The notes: generated from the sequence alone by a model not told the origin. A stretch of DNA of 51,154 nt from Verrucomicrobiales bacterium (GCA_028281705.1 JANQJH010000503.1:1-51154); one strand, 5' to 3'; numbered from the stretch's first letter, positions 1 to 10,230 are shown. Numbers and translations are program-made.

Positions 1-42
1 CATCCCCCAGAACGAACCCACTGAAGCCAAGTAGGTTAAGAT

Positions 43-113
43 AAAGTGGCAGGGACTTCAGTCCCTGAGCGATCGATGTCGAGAAAGAAAGTGGCAGGGA
101 CTTCAGTCCCTGA
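43..113 (+). repeat. Two tandem copies of a palindromic dispersed repeat
   Basis: Positions 43-68 and 88-113 carry the same 26-bp unit, built around the palindrome AGGGACTTCAGTCCCT (7-bp arms around a TC centre) and preceded by AAAGTGGC. A third copy in the opposite orientation lies at 1888-1912, on the other side of the insertion sequence, and a shorter fourth at 31888-31910. The element looks like a REP-type extragenic palindrome. No function is shown; a hairpin in RNA could act as a terminator or stabilise mRNA 3' ends. Confidence 0.85.
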
Positions 114-121
114 ACTATTAT

Positions 122-1867
122 CCTAAAAAGGAAAATGAGCGCGATGCTCCGAAGGAATGAAGCGAGTCATTCCGAGATGAGCGAGCCGGGGCTGCGTGGA
201 GCGATTGATTTTAGGGAGACCGGGCGCAAAGCAGTGGCGCAGCTTTTTTACGGACGCCTGTAATCCATTTTCCGCCCAGCCATCGACGCAATAACCGCGT
301 CAAAAGCAAAGCCCAGCGTTCGTCGATGCTCCATTGCTCCGCAATGCGCATCATCTGGTGTAACTGACTGCTTATCAACGTCACGGCGCGAGCAATGATT
401 TCACCCTTCTCGTGCAATAGGCTGACCTTGATCTTTCGTTGTCCGCCGCTCCTGACCTGCCTGGCCACTCCCTGCATCAGGGCCGGCCGACTCGTGATGG
501 CTTCCCGGTGATGTTCCTCGTCATAGAATCGAACATAGAGATTCCACCAGTTGTAGAACAAGGCCACGAGGTTGGCCATCAGACGACAGGGAGTCAGCTT
601 GCGTGTCGTAAATCCGCTCCATCCCCATTGATTCTTGAGTTCATCAAAGGCGTTTTCGCAATCAGCTCGCTCTCGGTATAAGCGAGGCATCGCCTCAGTC
701 GGATAATCTCGTTCGTCCAATGACGTCACCAGCACTGCGATCTTTCCGCTCCAGGGGGCCGCCGTGGCTTCCCATTCCGCTCCTGATGCTCCAGGAAGTC
801 CTTGGCAATCCCGGCGGCGGCGTGCTTTGGCCCCTATTGGAGCTAGGGCCGGAGCTTCTCTCACAAGCACGACACGACGTTCTTGTGTCCATCCACTGAG
901 TTTGAGCCTCGCTTCCATAGCTTCCCAGCCATCTGCGACTTCTTGCCACCCGCAACCCATTCGCATGCATGTCTGCACCAGGGCTTTCACTCGGGGCGTA
1001 TGGCGCAGTTTGAAGAGATAGGGCAGCCCCTTTTCCTCGAACTCGCACATCACTTTCTCGCTTCCATAGGCGCAATCTCCTCGCCCAAAGCTGGGCCAGC
1101 GAGAGCGGGGCAGTTCTTCCAAGATCTGCCATAAACCAGGCATGCCGTGTCCCGCTCCATGTTTCTTGCCAGAAAGGACATCCACTCCTAGAGAGATGCG
1201 TAAATTGGAGACAAAATAACTATGATAGACATGACTCGGGCGCCCCGGCTTGTGGGGGTTGTAGCTGATCTCTGCGCCTTGTTGATGCCCATAGAGCGGT
1301 TTGATCGTCGTGTCGATATCAAGGATCCAAGGCAACTCTAGAGCTGGTGAAATGCATTCCCGTATTTCCCTGCGAAGCCAACTCAGACCCACGTCCTCAT
1401 TGATACGTTTCATGGCTCCGCGAACCGTGTCCTCACTCACTGTGCGATCCATCCCCAGAAGTGGCGGATTGATCCCGTCACCCCGCACCGAATTGATGTG
1501 AGCGTAACGCCAGTGGCCATTGAGAACGCTGAGAAAGATCGTCCCCATCACATTGATGGCGCCGCTGCCTCGATTGCCCGATTAGTGCAAAGGACATCGG
1601 TTCATGAATTGTTCCCAACGTCCTCCGGCCTGAAGGAACTGAAAGAAGAAGACCAACTGACCGTCCCGAGTCACCGGAGCGTTTTCATCCCACTCGGCAT
1701 AAAACCGGCCCCCGGGCGCATCCAGCGGCCACGCGTTGCCGTCGAATATCGGACTCTGTGACACCTCACCCGTAGGGTGAGCCTCCAATCGTTCCAGCAG
1801 ACCACTCATCCCCCTGAGGATAAGCAGTTTACGCCCATTTCCTCAATACTTCATTCCCGCTTCTAGG
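122..1867 (-). mobile_element. IS1380-like insertion sequence, complete, with 5-bp target duplication
   Basis: The element is 1746 bp and holds one transposase gene on the minus strand. Its ends are imperfect inverted repeats: the left end starts CCTAAAAAGGAAAATGA and the right end, read on the minus strand, starts CCTAGAAGCGGGAATGA. It is flanked by the direct repeat ATTAT at 117-121 and 1868-1872, the footprint of insertion. Size, CC-starting ends and a 4-5 bp duplication fit IS1380; IS4 proper makes longer duplications. Copies of the palindromic repeat lie on both sides, so it landed within an existing repeat cluster. A hairpin GGAATGA-AGCGAG-TCATTCC inside the left end (about 154-173) lies just downstream of the transposase stop and may terminate its transcript. 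Confidence 0.85.
211..1809 (-). pseudogene. IS1380/IS4-superfamily DDE transposase, interrupted by one in-frame stop
   Basis: From ATG at 1809 the frame reads about 75 residues including GGRFYAEWDENAPVTRDGQL, reaches TAA at 1584-1582, and continues in the same frame for more than 450 residues to 211. Both parts belong to one transposase of about 532 codons. The second part shows the DDE core: first Asp in DIDTTIKPLYGHQQGA, a GDCAYGSE block, and YRERADCENAFDELK, which fits the Y-(2)-R-(3)-E-(6)-K signature. Restart at GTG 1551 would give a 446-residue protein lacking the N-terminal region. The stop falls in CPLH-stop-SGNRGSGA, where a Tyr codon would differ by one base. The enzyme is probably inactive, although the element ends are intact. 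Confidence 0.85.
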
Positions 1868-1887
1868 ATTATTGGAACGGCATGACC

Positions 1888-1912
1888 CAGGGACTGAAGT
1901 CCCTGCCACTTT
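1888..1912 (-). repeat. Third copy of the AGGGACT-TC-AGTCCCT palindromic repeat
   Basis: This copy is in reverse orientation to those at 43-113 and ends 9 bases before the stop codon of the giant secreted-enzyme gene. In the sense of that gene the unit sits immediately 3' of the stop, which suits a transcript-end hairpin. Confidence 0.8.
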
Positions 1913-1921
1913 CCATTCCAA

Positions 1922-4900
1922 TCAGGGATCAACGGCGCCGGACAACGGGTTGAGAATGCGGTAGTCCGGATGAGGTTCTCTTGCCAATCGCAAGAAAACG
2001 GCCCCGTCCGGAGAAAACCACGGCGTTTCATTGTGGTTCTCCAAGTTCACATCATCCAATGGTGTCCAATACTGAGTCTGGCCATCGTCCAAGAGAAACA
2101 GCCCTTGAAAGCGCTCCAACTCCGCATCCCAAGCCAGGATCTGGTCAGCCTCACTCGGATCCAGGGCCCCGAGAAATCCGTTATCACTTGTTAGACCGCG
2201 CTCCAGTGGCGTCTGCCACAGCGGAAAGCCGGGCGCCACCAAGTTGTAGCCCTCGTTCAACGGCTGGACGAACGCATGCGTCCGAATATGGCCTGACGTG
2301 AGGAAAAGAGTCTCCGCCGCCACGGAATGACGCCGGATAAAGGCGCCGCGTCCCGGAGGCACGACTTGGGCATCCTGGTTGAGAAGTCGATCATCACCGG
2401 CCTCCGCCCAGTGGTATCTGCCTGCGACATCGAGCAGGAAGTAGGCCTCATACTTTCCTTCATCGAAGAACAAAACCTGATCGGCCAGGCCGGGATGATT
2501 CGAACCCGTGAACCGATCTTTGGGGAAGAGACTCACAAGTACATCGTGCTCGTAGATGATGAATGTGTCACCGATGACACCGCCAGGATCGATCTCTTCC
2601 AGAGTGTTGTCCTCAGCCAGCAAATCGAGCGCCACGGATTGGTCCGTGGAAGAATCCGGATCGATCCTCACGCGATGCCCTTGGTAGTCGCCGCTGCTGA
2701 ACTCGGCATAGTAGCGCGAATCAGACTCCATGAGTCCGTCCAATCCACCGGCCACGGCGATGAGACGCGTTTCCGTAGCCGAGGCGATCACGCTCCCGAA
2801 AACGGGATTGGGGGTAAATGCCGATCCGTAAGACTGATAGCCGCCATCAAGCGGTGTCCCCTGCCATCCACAGATGGGCGTATGACTCACATGTCCCCAA
2901 GCAGCGTGCTCTATCCGAAGACGGATGAATCCTCGCGCGGCAGAGAGCGGCTCCCTCAAGTGAATCATGCGGTAGCGCACCCGTTCGATCCCTGGCGTCT
3001 GCGTCACAATTTCCGCACCGAGGATATCAAACCACGTCTCCAGATCCGCGCTCCCTTCCAACACATAACTGAATTCGCTGAGAGCCGGCGGCCGGTCGTA
3101 ATACACATGAACGGCATCGCCGGAAAGCTCGAAACGGAGCCCGGTCTCGCTGTATACACCTTCACCAGGGTTCTGCCCCAGGGCCAGTTCGGCCGCAAGA
3201 TCGAGGAGATCGCCGTCCGCATTGTCGGCACTCGAAAGCTGGGGCAAGGCAAAGCGAAAAGTCGGGCTCACCCGAGTCTCATTGACGGAAAGAGAAGCGT
3301 CCGGGATGGCCTCTCTGGGAAATCCCGGCCCTTCCCAGCTCACCGTCAGTCCCTCTTCGCCTTCCTTCTCAAAGTACTGCACTTCGATGAGATGCATCCC
3401 CTCGAGCAGGGAAACGGTTCCAGATTGCTCTTCGAATTCATGATCACCGTCATTGTCCACCACGACCTGCCCACCGACGAGCAAGCGACTCCCCGCATCG
3501 GAGCGCGTGTAAAACGTGTAGTCGCCGGCGGCGGGGACGATGAGGCAGCCGCGAAAACGGAAGGCGAAATAGTCATCCCGCATGCGAGGCGTGAGATCGA
3601 CATTCTCTACCGTTCCCGTCTTCCGCGCCGCCAATGCTGCAAAATCAGGTAACGCATCCCACACCCCTTCGTAATACTGGTAGGTCAGACCATGAATGGT
3701 TCCCCCGCCAAGGTCACCAAACACCTCCACCTCAGCCAAACTGAGATAGCCCTCCTCGGCCATTTGCACACGCACATAGCGACCTGCCTGGCCAATCGCG
3801 ATTTCAGCCGTTGGCTCAGGAGTTCCACTAACAAAGACCGAACGCACGCCTGGTTGAGCGATCGTGAGATCCAGATCCTTGGAGACGAAGGGTTCTTCGC
3901 TAACAAGCACATAGAAGTCTCGCAGGCGCTCGGCACAACAGTCGGTCCGATTCCAGACAAAGACATGCCCCAGCTCTTTCGAGGCCCCGAGGTCGATCTC
4001 CCACCACGGATTGGAATCCAGCTCCGTGTGGGTCACACTCCCATTCCGCCAATCCCCGTCGGTATTCCCGTCACGCGCGAGATCCGCCGTGAAATAGGAC
4101 CCGAAAACGGAAGACTGCGTCGCCATCGCCTCGGGCAGTACGGCGTAATTGACCAACGTGCCTTCGCCGGTTTCCTCCGCCATTGCGGCACCGACGTACT
4201 TTTCGTCCAGGGCGCCTGATCCATCGGTGGCTCCTGTGGGAATGAGCTGGGCCACCCACACATAACCCTCACCAATTCGGCCATCTCCGGCAATTCCGAT
4301 GGTGAACTCCTGGCTACCGACACCGGCCGCCAGGGGAGATCGCGCCTCACCGACCACTCGCCAACCGTCCACCGAGTCCAGGAGCACCACGTTGAGATCC
4401 CGGTCCGTGGAAGCCTCGTAGTCGACCCGAACGGTGGCGGCCGCGGCACGATGGACCGTCGATGGCGCCGAAAAATCGTTGATCAGATCCAAGACGCCAC
4501 CTTCCGATGCGGGCAGTACACTCGCATTGAGGTAGGATTCGGCCACTGCCTGGGAGTTGTCGCCACCGACGGGAAGCAATCGGTTGACCCAGACATAACC
4601 GTCACCCACCCTCCCGTTTCCAGCGATGGTGATATTGAAAACCAGTGTCCCTGATCCCGCCTCGACCTGTGCGGGTGCCGAGCCCACGGTGGCCCAGTTG
4701 TTCTGTGAGTCCTGCAAGAGCAGCTCCACATCACGGGTGTCCGCGGCCTCGTAATCCATCTCCACGACGACCGTCTCGCCCCTCTCCACTTCACTCGGAG
4801 CCCTCAACTGAGCGATGCTATCCGTCAAAATGCCAGTGGTGTTCTCTTCCATGGATGCTCCGAGATAGAATTCCGCAACCGCCTCCGTGAAATCGGATCC

Positions 4901-7900
4901 CACCGGAATCAGTCGCACTGCCCAGAGATAACCATCTCCCATTCGCGCGGTCGGCGACACGGGCAGATCAACCACAATCGATCCTGTCCCACCCGCGACC
5001 TGCGCAAAATGTGAGGCATCGACCCGCCAACCCTCCAGCGAATCATGGAGGATGATCTGGACATCGCGCAGACCGGCCGCCTGATAGTTGATCGATACGG
5101 CCGCGGTTTCGCCGCGGCGCACCGTCGTGGGGAGGGCCACGATTTCCAGGGCATCGCCCACCTCTCCGGTGGAATAGGTGACCGACACGGTGTTGGACTC
5201 GGCGTTGCCACCTCCTAACGGATCCCCTACCGCTCCCGCCGGCAAGCGCACCGTCACTTCTCCCGGGCTGGTGGGCGCCACGGTCACGACATGGTTTTTC
5301 GAGATGCCAGTTAGTTCCGAAACCGCCCCATTGGAAACGACGAAATCGTCAGGCACCAATCCGCTGAGAGGCCGGCTGCCGACGAGTTCGACGTTGAAGG
5401 TCCCAAAGACGGTAGACGATGAGGCTCCCAAGGCGACCGTGGTCTCCGGCAGCGACACCTGATTGACACTCAGGATCCCCTCGGCAAAGGCAACTCCGAG
5501 ATCGAGAAGTCCTTCGCTATCAAAATGGATCACGTCCGTCTCGATCGTCGGAATCCCATCCGTATCCAGCATCTTGACCGCGGTGTCTAGACCGTCCACG
5601 CTCTCCTGAGCCGCTCTGAGATCGGCGGCCTCCTGTTCCCCGATCGCCGGGATCTGGTTCGAAGAGAGGCGCCCGTAGATGAAAGGCAAATCCGCCCCGA
5701 AACGTCCCCGAATGTCACTGATCCATGACGTCAGGTTGTTCGCATAACTAAATGCCTGCCCCGAAAGCGCATCGGCTTCGCCTTGTTGCCAGAGAAAACC
5801 AGCCACTTCGATGGCGGCGTCCGGATAGGTGGACGCCAACTGAGCCAGGCCGTTCCCCACGACTTCGTGAAAGGTGACATACTCCGATTCACCCGGCACC
5901 CAATCGGCGTAGAGACGACTGCCCCCGCGCGCGAATTTAATGAGGGCCACGCGCACATTGGGATCCACCGATTGATAGTAATCGGCCATGGTGCGCCCAA
6001 AACTCAGCTCCGGTCCAAAGTCGGAGCCATCGGAAGACCCCGGCTGGAGGCTGGTAAAGACATCTGCGTCCCCTGGGATGCGATAGTAAAAATCCACATC
6101 AGTCTGCGGATCGGCCAAGGCCTGAGGGAGATCCCCCAGGTCACCCTCGCCCGACATGTTGGATTGACCCGCCAGGAGATACACCCGGATGATTTGCTGA
6201 CTCTGGGCCACGTAGTCAACGACAACGACGTTTGATGCTTCACTCACATTACCACCTCCATCCTCGGCCGCACCCCCGGCCACGCTGATGGTCACGTCGC
6301 CCGGCGATTCCGGAGTCACGATGAAGGTGTAAGAGGCCCCCTCACCGGAAAAATCACTGACACTCCCATTCACGACGGTGACGTCTCCGGCATCAAACCC
6401 CTGCACGGGTTCGGAAAAATCCGCCGAGACCTCGAAGGCCTCTGATACCACGGTGACGCCTGCGGCCAGCACCAGCGACGGTGGCTCCTGATCGCCATAG
6501 ACCACATCGATCTCATTGGAAGCCTCGTTGCCCCGCCCATTGGCATCGAAGGCGGCACCGGCCGGAAGCGAGATTGAAAGAGTCCCGAAGTCGTCCGGGA
6601 TGATCCGCAACAGATAGGCCGAGTCCTGTCCCGTGAGGGCGGAGACACGACCGTTGGAAACGAGCAACTCCGAGGCCACCAATCCGGACACCGGCTTGGA
6701 AAACGTCAGGGACACATCAAAGGGTCCGTCCACGGAGGATTCCGCGGTCTCCAGGACCACAAGAGGCGGTTCGCCTCCCGCGGCGGCAAAGGCACTCGGC
6801 GGGATGATGGTTTTCGGCGTGCGCGGACTGGACCACGATAGCCGCGCCACCGCGTTCCCCCCGTTCTCGTAATACTCCATCCGGAGCGTGGCCGGCACGC
6901 CGGCGGTAAGGGCAATGGTCCCGCTGTATTCCCTCGCCGATTGATCATTCCAGCGATTGACGAGCAGTTGATCATTGATCCAGAGCCTCACGCCATCGTC
7001 GGTCTCGGTGTAAAAACGATAGGTTTCGGAAAACTCCGGCACCACCGTCCCCGTCCACCGCACGGAGAAAGTGTCTCCATCCACCTCCGGGGCTGGATCA
7101 CCGCGGCCCCAGTCGAAATCGATCTTGTTCTCCGTCTTCGTCAGTAGGAGGGACCCGAAGTTTCTGCCATCAAAGTACTCGCCGATGAGGGGCGCGGCCG
7201 CTCCCGAATCGAGCTGGCCGATCCATTCCGCCATGAGGGCCATGGCCTCGGTATGCACCAAGTTTTTCGCCAGTGGCGGCATGGCATCGTCGCCGAGGGA
7301 GTTGTCACGCTGATAGAGTATCGACCGTGTGAGGTCTCCCGGTGAAACCACCAAGGGATTGGTCGCCGTGTAACTCCCTCGCAGAGACCCATGAATCAGA
7401 TTCTGTTGCGCCAGCGGAGTGGTATAGCGAGCGTCGAAGTTGGCCTCCGCACCACCAGGCTGGTGGCAATGAGCACAGTTGCTGTCGAGCCAGGAACGCA
7501 CCCGGTCAAGCAAGGGCCTCGAGGTGTCTTCGAGCCGCGCCGCCTGGAGAAAACCCGGTATCGCCGATTCATCAAGCGCCGGAGAAAACAACCCGATGTG
7601 GTTCCACGCACGCAAAATGTTATCATTGCGGTCGGTCTCGGGAAAGTACTGTTCGCGATTCAACTGATGGGTGCGCAGGCCAAGCACCTGCCCGCCATTG
7701 GACGTATGACAGGACAAACAGTCGGATCGACTGGGGTAGATCCACTCCTGCTCCCGTTGACTCCCATTGGCCTGCGTGACGGTGATGGATTCCTCGGCAC
7801 CTGTGTGGAGCAGAACGGCATCCGTGCCCTCCTCATTCCACCGGTAGGTCACACCATAAAACTGATCGTCCGTGCCCTTGACGAGGAATCGCGTCTCCAG

Positions 7901-9577
7901 ACGCCTAACAAGACTCGGATCGCGCTCGTCAATCGGAAGCTCAAAGTGTTTCACCATGACCGTTCCCACCGGAAAATCCCAGTTCTCCTCCTCGCGAAAG
8001 CGGATCTGCTCTCCCAAGGTGTCGTGCGATCCATCGTTCGGTACCGCAATCCAGCGTCGCTTCTCGGCGTTGTCGGACCACAGCGGGGCATTGAGCGTGT
8101 AGGGGAGCAAGCCCGGCCGCGGCTCCAAGGTAGTCAGATCGGTGAAGGCGTCGGTCTCCGAAAGCAATCCGGGAGGCTCGGGAATGGAGGCCCCGGACCG
8201 GCTGAGCCGAAATATTTTCCCCGTTTCCGTTCCCGTATTGCCCATCTCGCAAATATAACACTCACCGTCCGGGTTCGCGGAAATGCCAGACAAGCCTCGC
8301 TTGGTCCCGCCACTGCGAAAGACACTGGTGAGGTATTCGATCCTGGGGGCCTCGCCTGGCACAGGCGTTAGAGCCCAAATTCGCCGCGAGTTGTGATCCC
8401 CGAAAATGTATTTTCCCGTCAATGTCCCCGCATGTTCCGTCCCCCGGTAAACGATTCCCCCAATGACGCAGCCGCCCTCGCTCCGGGGATAGTCGTGGAT
8501 CGGCGGGTTTTCGGTGCCAATGATAGAAGACGGGCGCGACCGGCTGCCATCGATCGAGCCCTCCTTGTAGGGCCACTGATGATTGCCGCCCCTGCGGGCG
8601 ACGGTCACCTCTTCCCTGGCCCCCTGCCCCACTTCGGCGATCCAAATGTTTCCCGAAGCCCGGTCATAGTGCATGGAGTGCGGACTGCGAAGTCCGATGG
8701 TCCAAAACTCCTCCAAGACGCCACCCGACTCGTCGACCCAAGGATTGTCATCCGGAATGAAATACCCTTGGGTGAAACTGGCAGGCCATCCGTTAGGCCG
8801 AGATATGGTCTCCGGCTGCCGCCGGATGGGATGACTCCTCGCACTGTTCTGATCCACATCGATTCTCAGGATCCCGCTGAAGAGACGTTCGTCGATCTTC
8901 TGCGCCACATTGTAGGAGTCGTTGGCCGCTCCCTCGTCGCCCACGACGACGTAAAGAAACCCGTCCGCACCAAAGAACGTTTGCCCGCCATTGTGCCAAT
9001 TGTGACGGTCATACTGCTGGATCAACACATACTCCGAACTGGAATCGACGCGATCGGCGCCGTCTGGCACGTTGAAGCGGGAGAGCCGCATGTAGGACGG
9101 GTTGGTCGTCGAGGAGTTCGAGGGCGACGGCGAGTACTGGTAAAAGACGTAGCAGTAGCCCCGATTCGGACTGCCCGGCTGGCCGAACTCTGGATGAAAG
9201 GTGAGCGACATCATGCCCGAGTCCCAGTAGCCCCAAGTCTGGGACCTTCGGTCGAGAAAGCGCACGCGGTCTCCCGAATCCGCGCTGGGATCGTCCGGCA
9301 ACTTCCAGATCTCCCCGTTGCGGCAGACGACGAAGATCATTTCCGGATCGAGCGGATCCGGCACCACGCGAACGGGATCGACAAAGCTCAGGTTGGGGAA
9401 CACATCCACCAACTCCCAGGATCCCGTGGGACCGGGCGTTGAAACCGGCAAAACACCATCAAGGAATCCGCCAATGGCGACCGGCGATTCCAGCCCATAG
9501 TCCTGTGCTCGACTAGGAACGAGCAGCCAGATGGCCGCGAGTAAGATGACGCCTGGCCGGCAAAGCGGAACATTCAT
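1922..9577 (-). CDS. Giant secreted mosaic enzyme: sugar dehydrogenase, dihaem, PA14, SGNH esterase and discoidin modules
   Basis: A signal peptide (MNVPLCRPGVILLAAIWLL, cleavage near PSRAQ) supports ATG 9577; a longer TTG-started form (9607) adds residues before it. Approximate domain order: glucose/sorbosone dehydrogenase beta-propeller (40-470, with HNGGQ and GDEG segments); a cytochrome-like region with two haem-c motifs, CLSCH near 619 and CAHCH near 700; PA14 (797-925); two bacterial Ig-like repeats (935-1120); SGNH/sialate O-acetylesterase domain (1127-1370) with GQSNMSG, WQQGEAD and a DVIH block; another Ig-like repeat; three ~110-residue repeats (1470-1805); F5/8C discoidin domain (1812-1958); second PA14 (1962-2085); and an unrecognised C-terminal region. 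Likely role: extracellular or periplasmic oxidation and deacetylation of a complex glycan, electrons passing from a PQQ-type site to haem. Substrate and cofactor are inferred. At about 2550 residues it is far larger than any single constituent family. Confidence 0.85.
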   Translation of the reverse strand: MNVPLCRPGVILLAAIWLLVPSRAQDYGLESPVAIGGFLDGVLPVSTPGPTGSWELVDVFPNLSFVDPVRVVPDPLDPEMIFVVCRNGEIWKLPDDPSADSGDRVRFLDRRSQTWGYWDSGMMSLTFHPEFGQPGSPNRGYCYVFYQYSPSPSNSSTTNPSYMRLSRFNVPDGADRVDSSSEYVLIQQYDRHNWHNGGQTFFGADGFLYVVVGDEGAANDSYNVAQKIDERLFSGILRIDVDQNSARSHPIRRQPETISRPNGWPASFTQGYFIPDDNPWVDESGGVLEEFWTIGLRSPHSMHYDRASGNIWIAEVGQGAREEVTVARRGGNHQWPYKEGSIDGSRSRPSSIIGTENPPIHDYPRSEGGCVIGGIVYRGTEHAGTLTGKYIFGDHNSRRIWALTPVPGEAPRIEYLTSVFRSGGTKRGLSGISANPDGECYICEMGNTGTETGKIFRLSRSGASIPEPPGLLSETDAFTDLTTLEPRPGLLPYTLNAPLWSDNAEKRRWIAVPNDGSHDTLGEQIRFREEENWDFPVGTVMVKHFELPIDERDPSLVRRLETRFLVKGTDDQFYGVTYRWNEEGTDAVLLHTGAEESITVTQANGSQREQEWIYPSRSDCLSCHTSNGGQVLGLRTHQLNREQYFPETDRNDNILRAWNHIGLFSPALDESAIPGFLQAARLEDTSRPLLDRVRSWLDSNCAHCHQPGGAEANFDARYTTPLAQQNLIHGSLRGSYTATNPLVVSPGDLTRSILYQRDNSLGDDAMPPLAKNLVHTEAMALMAEWIGQLDSGAAAPLIGEYFDGRNFGSLLLTKTENKIDFDWGRGDPAPEVDGDTFSVRWTGTVVPEFSETYRFYTETDDGVRLWINDQLLVNRWNDQSAREYSGTIALTAGVPATLRMEYYENGGNAVARLSWSSPRTPKTIIPPSAFAAAGGEPPLVVLETAESSVDGPFDVSLTFSKPVSGLVASELLVSNGRVSALTGQDSAYLLRIIPDDFGTLSISLPAGAAFDANGRGNEASNEIDVVYGDQEPPSLVLAAGVTVVSEAFEVSADFSEPVQGFDAGDVTVVNGSVSDFSGEGASYTFIVTPESPGDVTISVAGGAAEDGGGNVSEASNVVVVDYVAQSQQIIRVYLLAGQSNMSGEGDLGDLPQALADPQTDVDFYYRIPGDADVFTSLQPGSSDGSDFGPELSFGRTMADYYQSVDPNVRVALIKFARGGSRLYADWVPGESEYVTFHEVVGNGLAQLASTYPDAAIEVAGFLWQQGEADALSGQAFSYANNLTSWISDIRGRFGADLPFIYGRLSSNQIPAIGEQEAADLRAAQESVDGLDTAVKMLDTDGIPTIETDVIHFDSEGLLDLGVAFAEGILSVNQVSLPETTVALGASSSTVFGTFNVELVGSRPLSGLVPDDFVVSNGAVSELTGISKNHVVTVAPTSPGEVTVRLPAGAVGDPLGGGNAESNTVSVTYSTGEVGDALEIVALPTTVRRGETAAVSINYQAAGLRDVQIILHDSLEGWRVDASHFAQVAGGTGSIVVDLPVSPTARMGDGYLWAVRLIPVGSDFTEAVAEFYLGASMEENTTGILTDSIAQLRAPSEVERGETVVVEMDYEAADTRDVELLLQDSQNNWATVGSAPAQVEAGSGTLVFNITIAGNGRVGDGYVWVNRLLPVGGDNSQAVAESYLNASVLPASEGGVLDLINDFSAPSTVHRAAAATVRVDYEASTDRDLNVVLLDSVDGWRVVGEARSPLAAGVGSQEFTIGIAGDGRIGEGYVWVAQLIPTGATDGSGALDEKYVGAAMAEETGEGTLVNYAVLPEAMATQSSVFGSYFTADLARDGNTDGDWRNGSVTHTELDSNPWWEIDLGASKELGHVFVWNRTDCCAERLRDFYVLVSEEPFVSKDLDLTIAQPGVRSVFVSGTPEPTAEIAIGQAGRYVRVQMAEEGYLSLAEVEVFGDLGGGTIHGLTYQYYEGVWDALPDFAALAARKTGTVENVDLTPRMRDDYFAFRFRGCLIVPAAGDYTFYTRSDAGSRLLVGGQVVVDNDGDHEFEEQSGTVSLLEGMHLIEVQYFEKEGEEGLTVSWEGPGFPREAIPDASLSVNETRVSPTFRFALPQLSSADNADGDLLDLAAELALGQNPGEGVYSETGLRFELSGDAVHVYYDRPPALSEFSYVLEGSADLETWFDILGAEIVTQTPGIERVRYRMIHLREPLSAARGFIRLRIEHAAWGHVSHTPICGWQGTPLDGGYQSYGSAFTPNPVFGSVIASATETRLIAVAGGLDGLMESDSRYYAEFSSGDYQGHRVRIDPDSSTDQSVALDLLAEDNTLEEIDPGGVIGDTFIIYEHDVLVSLFPKDRFTGSNHPGLADQVLFFDEGKYEAYFLLDVAGRYHWAEAGDDRLLNQDAQVVPPGRGAFIRRHSVAAETLFLTSGHIRTHAFVQPLNEGYNLVAPGFPLWQTPLERGLTSDNGFLGALDPSEADQILAWDAELERFQGLFLLDDGQTQYWTPLDDVNLENHNETPWFSPDGAVFLRLAREPHPDYRILNPLSGAVDP

Positions 9578-9785
9578 GAGAAATTTGCTGATTTTCAATC
9601 GAAGCAAATTTTACATGAATTGTCATAATTTCAACAACTCAGTGAGGCGGTCGCGATCCCGTTCAAGCGACTGAAGACGGCGCGCGGACACCTTTGAACG
9701 CTGGGCAAACCCCTCGACTGATCGCACGCGTGCAGGGCATGCTCCAAAACACCAACGGTGCGCAACACCGTGTGTGCAGCGGCCC

Positions 9786-9811
9786 CAAAAAGCCAGGCCA
9801 GGGCTGGGCTT
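9786..9811 (-). terminator. Probable intrinsic terminator of rplM-rpsI
   Basis: On the minus strand, about 30 bases after the rpsI stop, AGCCCAG pairs with CTGGCT (one bulge) around a CCCTGGC loop and is followed directly by TTTTT. Position and T-run fit a Rho-independent terminator. Confidence 0.5.
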
Positions 9812-9840
9812 GGGCCGGTGTCTCGGGAGCCGTAAGAGCT

Positions 9841-10230
9841 TTAGCGCTTGGAGAACTGGAAGCGCTTGCGGGCGCCGGGCTGTCCCGGCTTCTTGCGCTC
9901 CTTCATCCGGGGATCCCGGCGGAGAAGACCTTTTTCCTTCAGCTCGCCGCGCAACTCGGGATCGAATTTCACCAGCGCGCGGGCGATGGCCAGGCGAATG
10001 GCCCCCACTTGACCGTTGGCGCCGCCACCGGAGGCGTTGATGCTGAGATCGAATTTGTTCTGCAAGTTGGCCACCTGAAGGGGCAGAAGAACGCTGTTCT
10101 GCAGGCTGATCGTGGGGAAGTACTCGTCGTAGGGACGCTTGTTCACCGTGATTTGGCCAGTGCCTTCTCGAAGTTGAAGGCGAGCGACCGCCGTCTTGCG
10201 GCGACCAATGGTAGAGAAAACTTCACTCAT
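9841..10230 (-). CDS. rpsI: 30S ribosomal protein S9
   Basis: The 129-residue product is a normal-length uS9. It has the N-terminal GRRKTAVARLQLREGTG segment, the central GGGANGQVGAIRLAIARAL helix region, and the basic C-terminal tail ending KRFQFSKR, which reaches toward the ribosomal P site in the known family structure. It is the second gene of the universally conserved rplM-rpsI pair, 41 bases after rplM, and is probably cotranscribed with it. A terminator-like hairpin follows the stop. Confidence 0.98.
   Translation of the reverse strand: MSEVFSTIGRRKTAVARLQLREGTGQITVNKRPYDEYFPTISLQNSVLLPLQVANLQNKFDLSINASGGGANGQVGAIRLAIARALVKFDPELRGELKEKGLLRRDPRMKERKKPGQPGARKRFQFSKR

Noticed and set aside
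2486..2520. tRNA-like T-arm (GGGTTCGAATC and CCCGG on the minus strand)
   Set aside because: It is in frame with the giant protein (TGSNHPG) and no acceptor, D or anticodon arms can be folded around it.
2327..3652. Long plus-strand open frame (about 441 codons) and others at 7391-8371 and 8393-9442
   Set aside because: They lie opposite the giant enzyme gene, have no family motifs, and are shadows of its GC-rich third positions.
9608..9840. Possible RNA gene between the giant enzyme gene and rpsI
   Set aside because: Apart from the terminator-like hairpin I could not see a conserved RNA structure.
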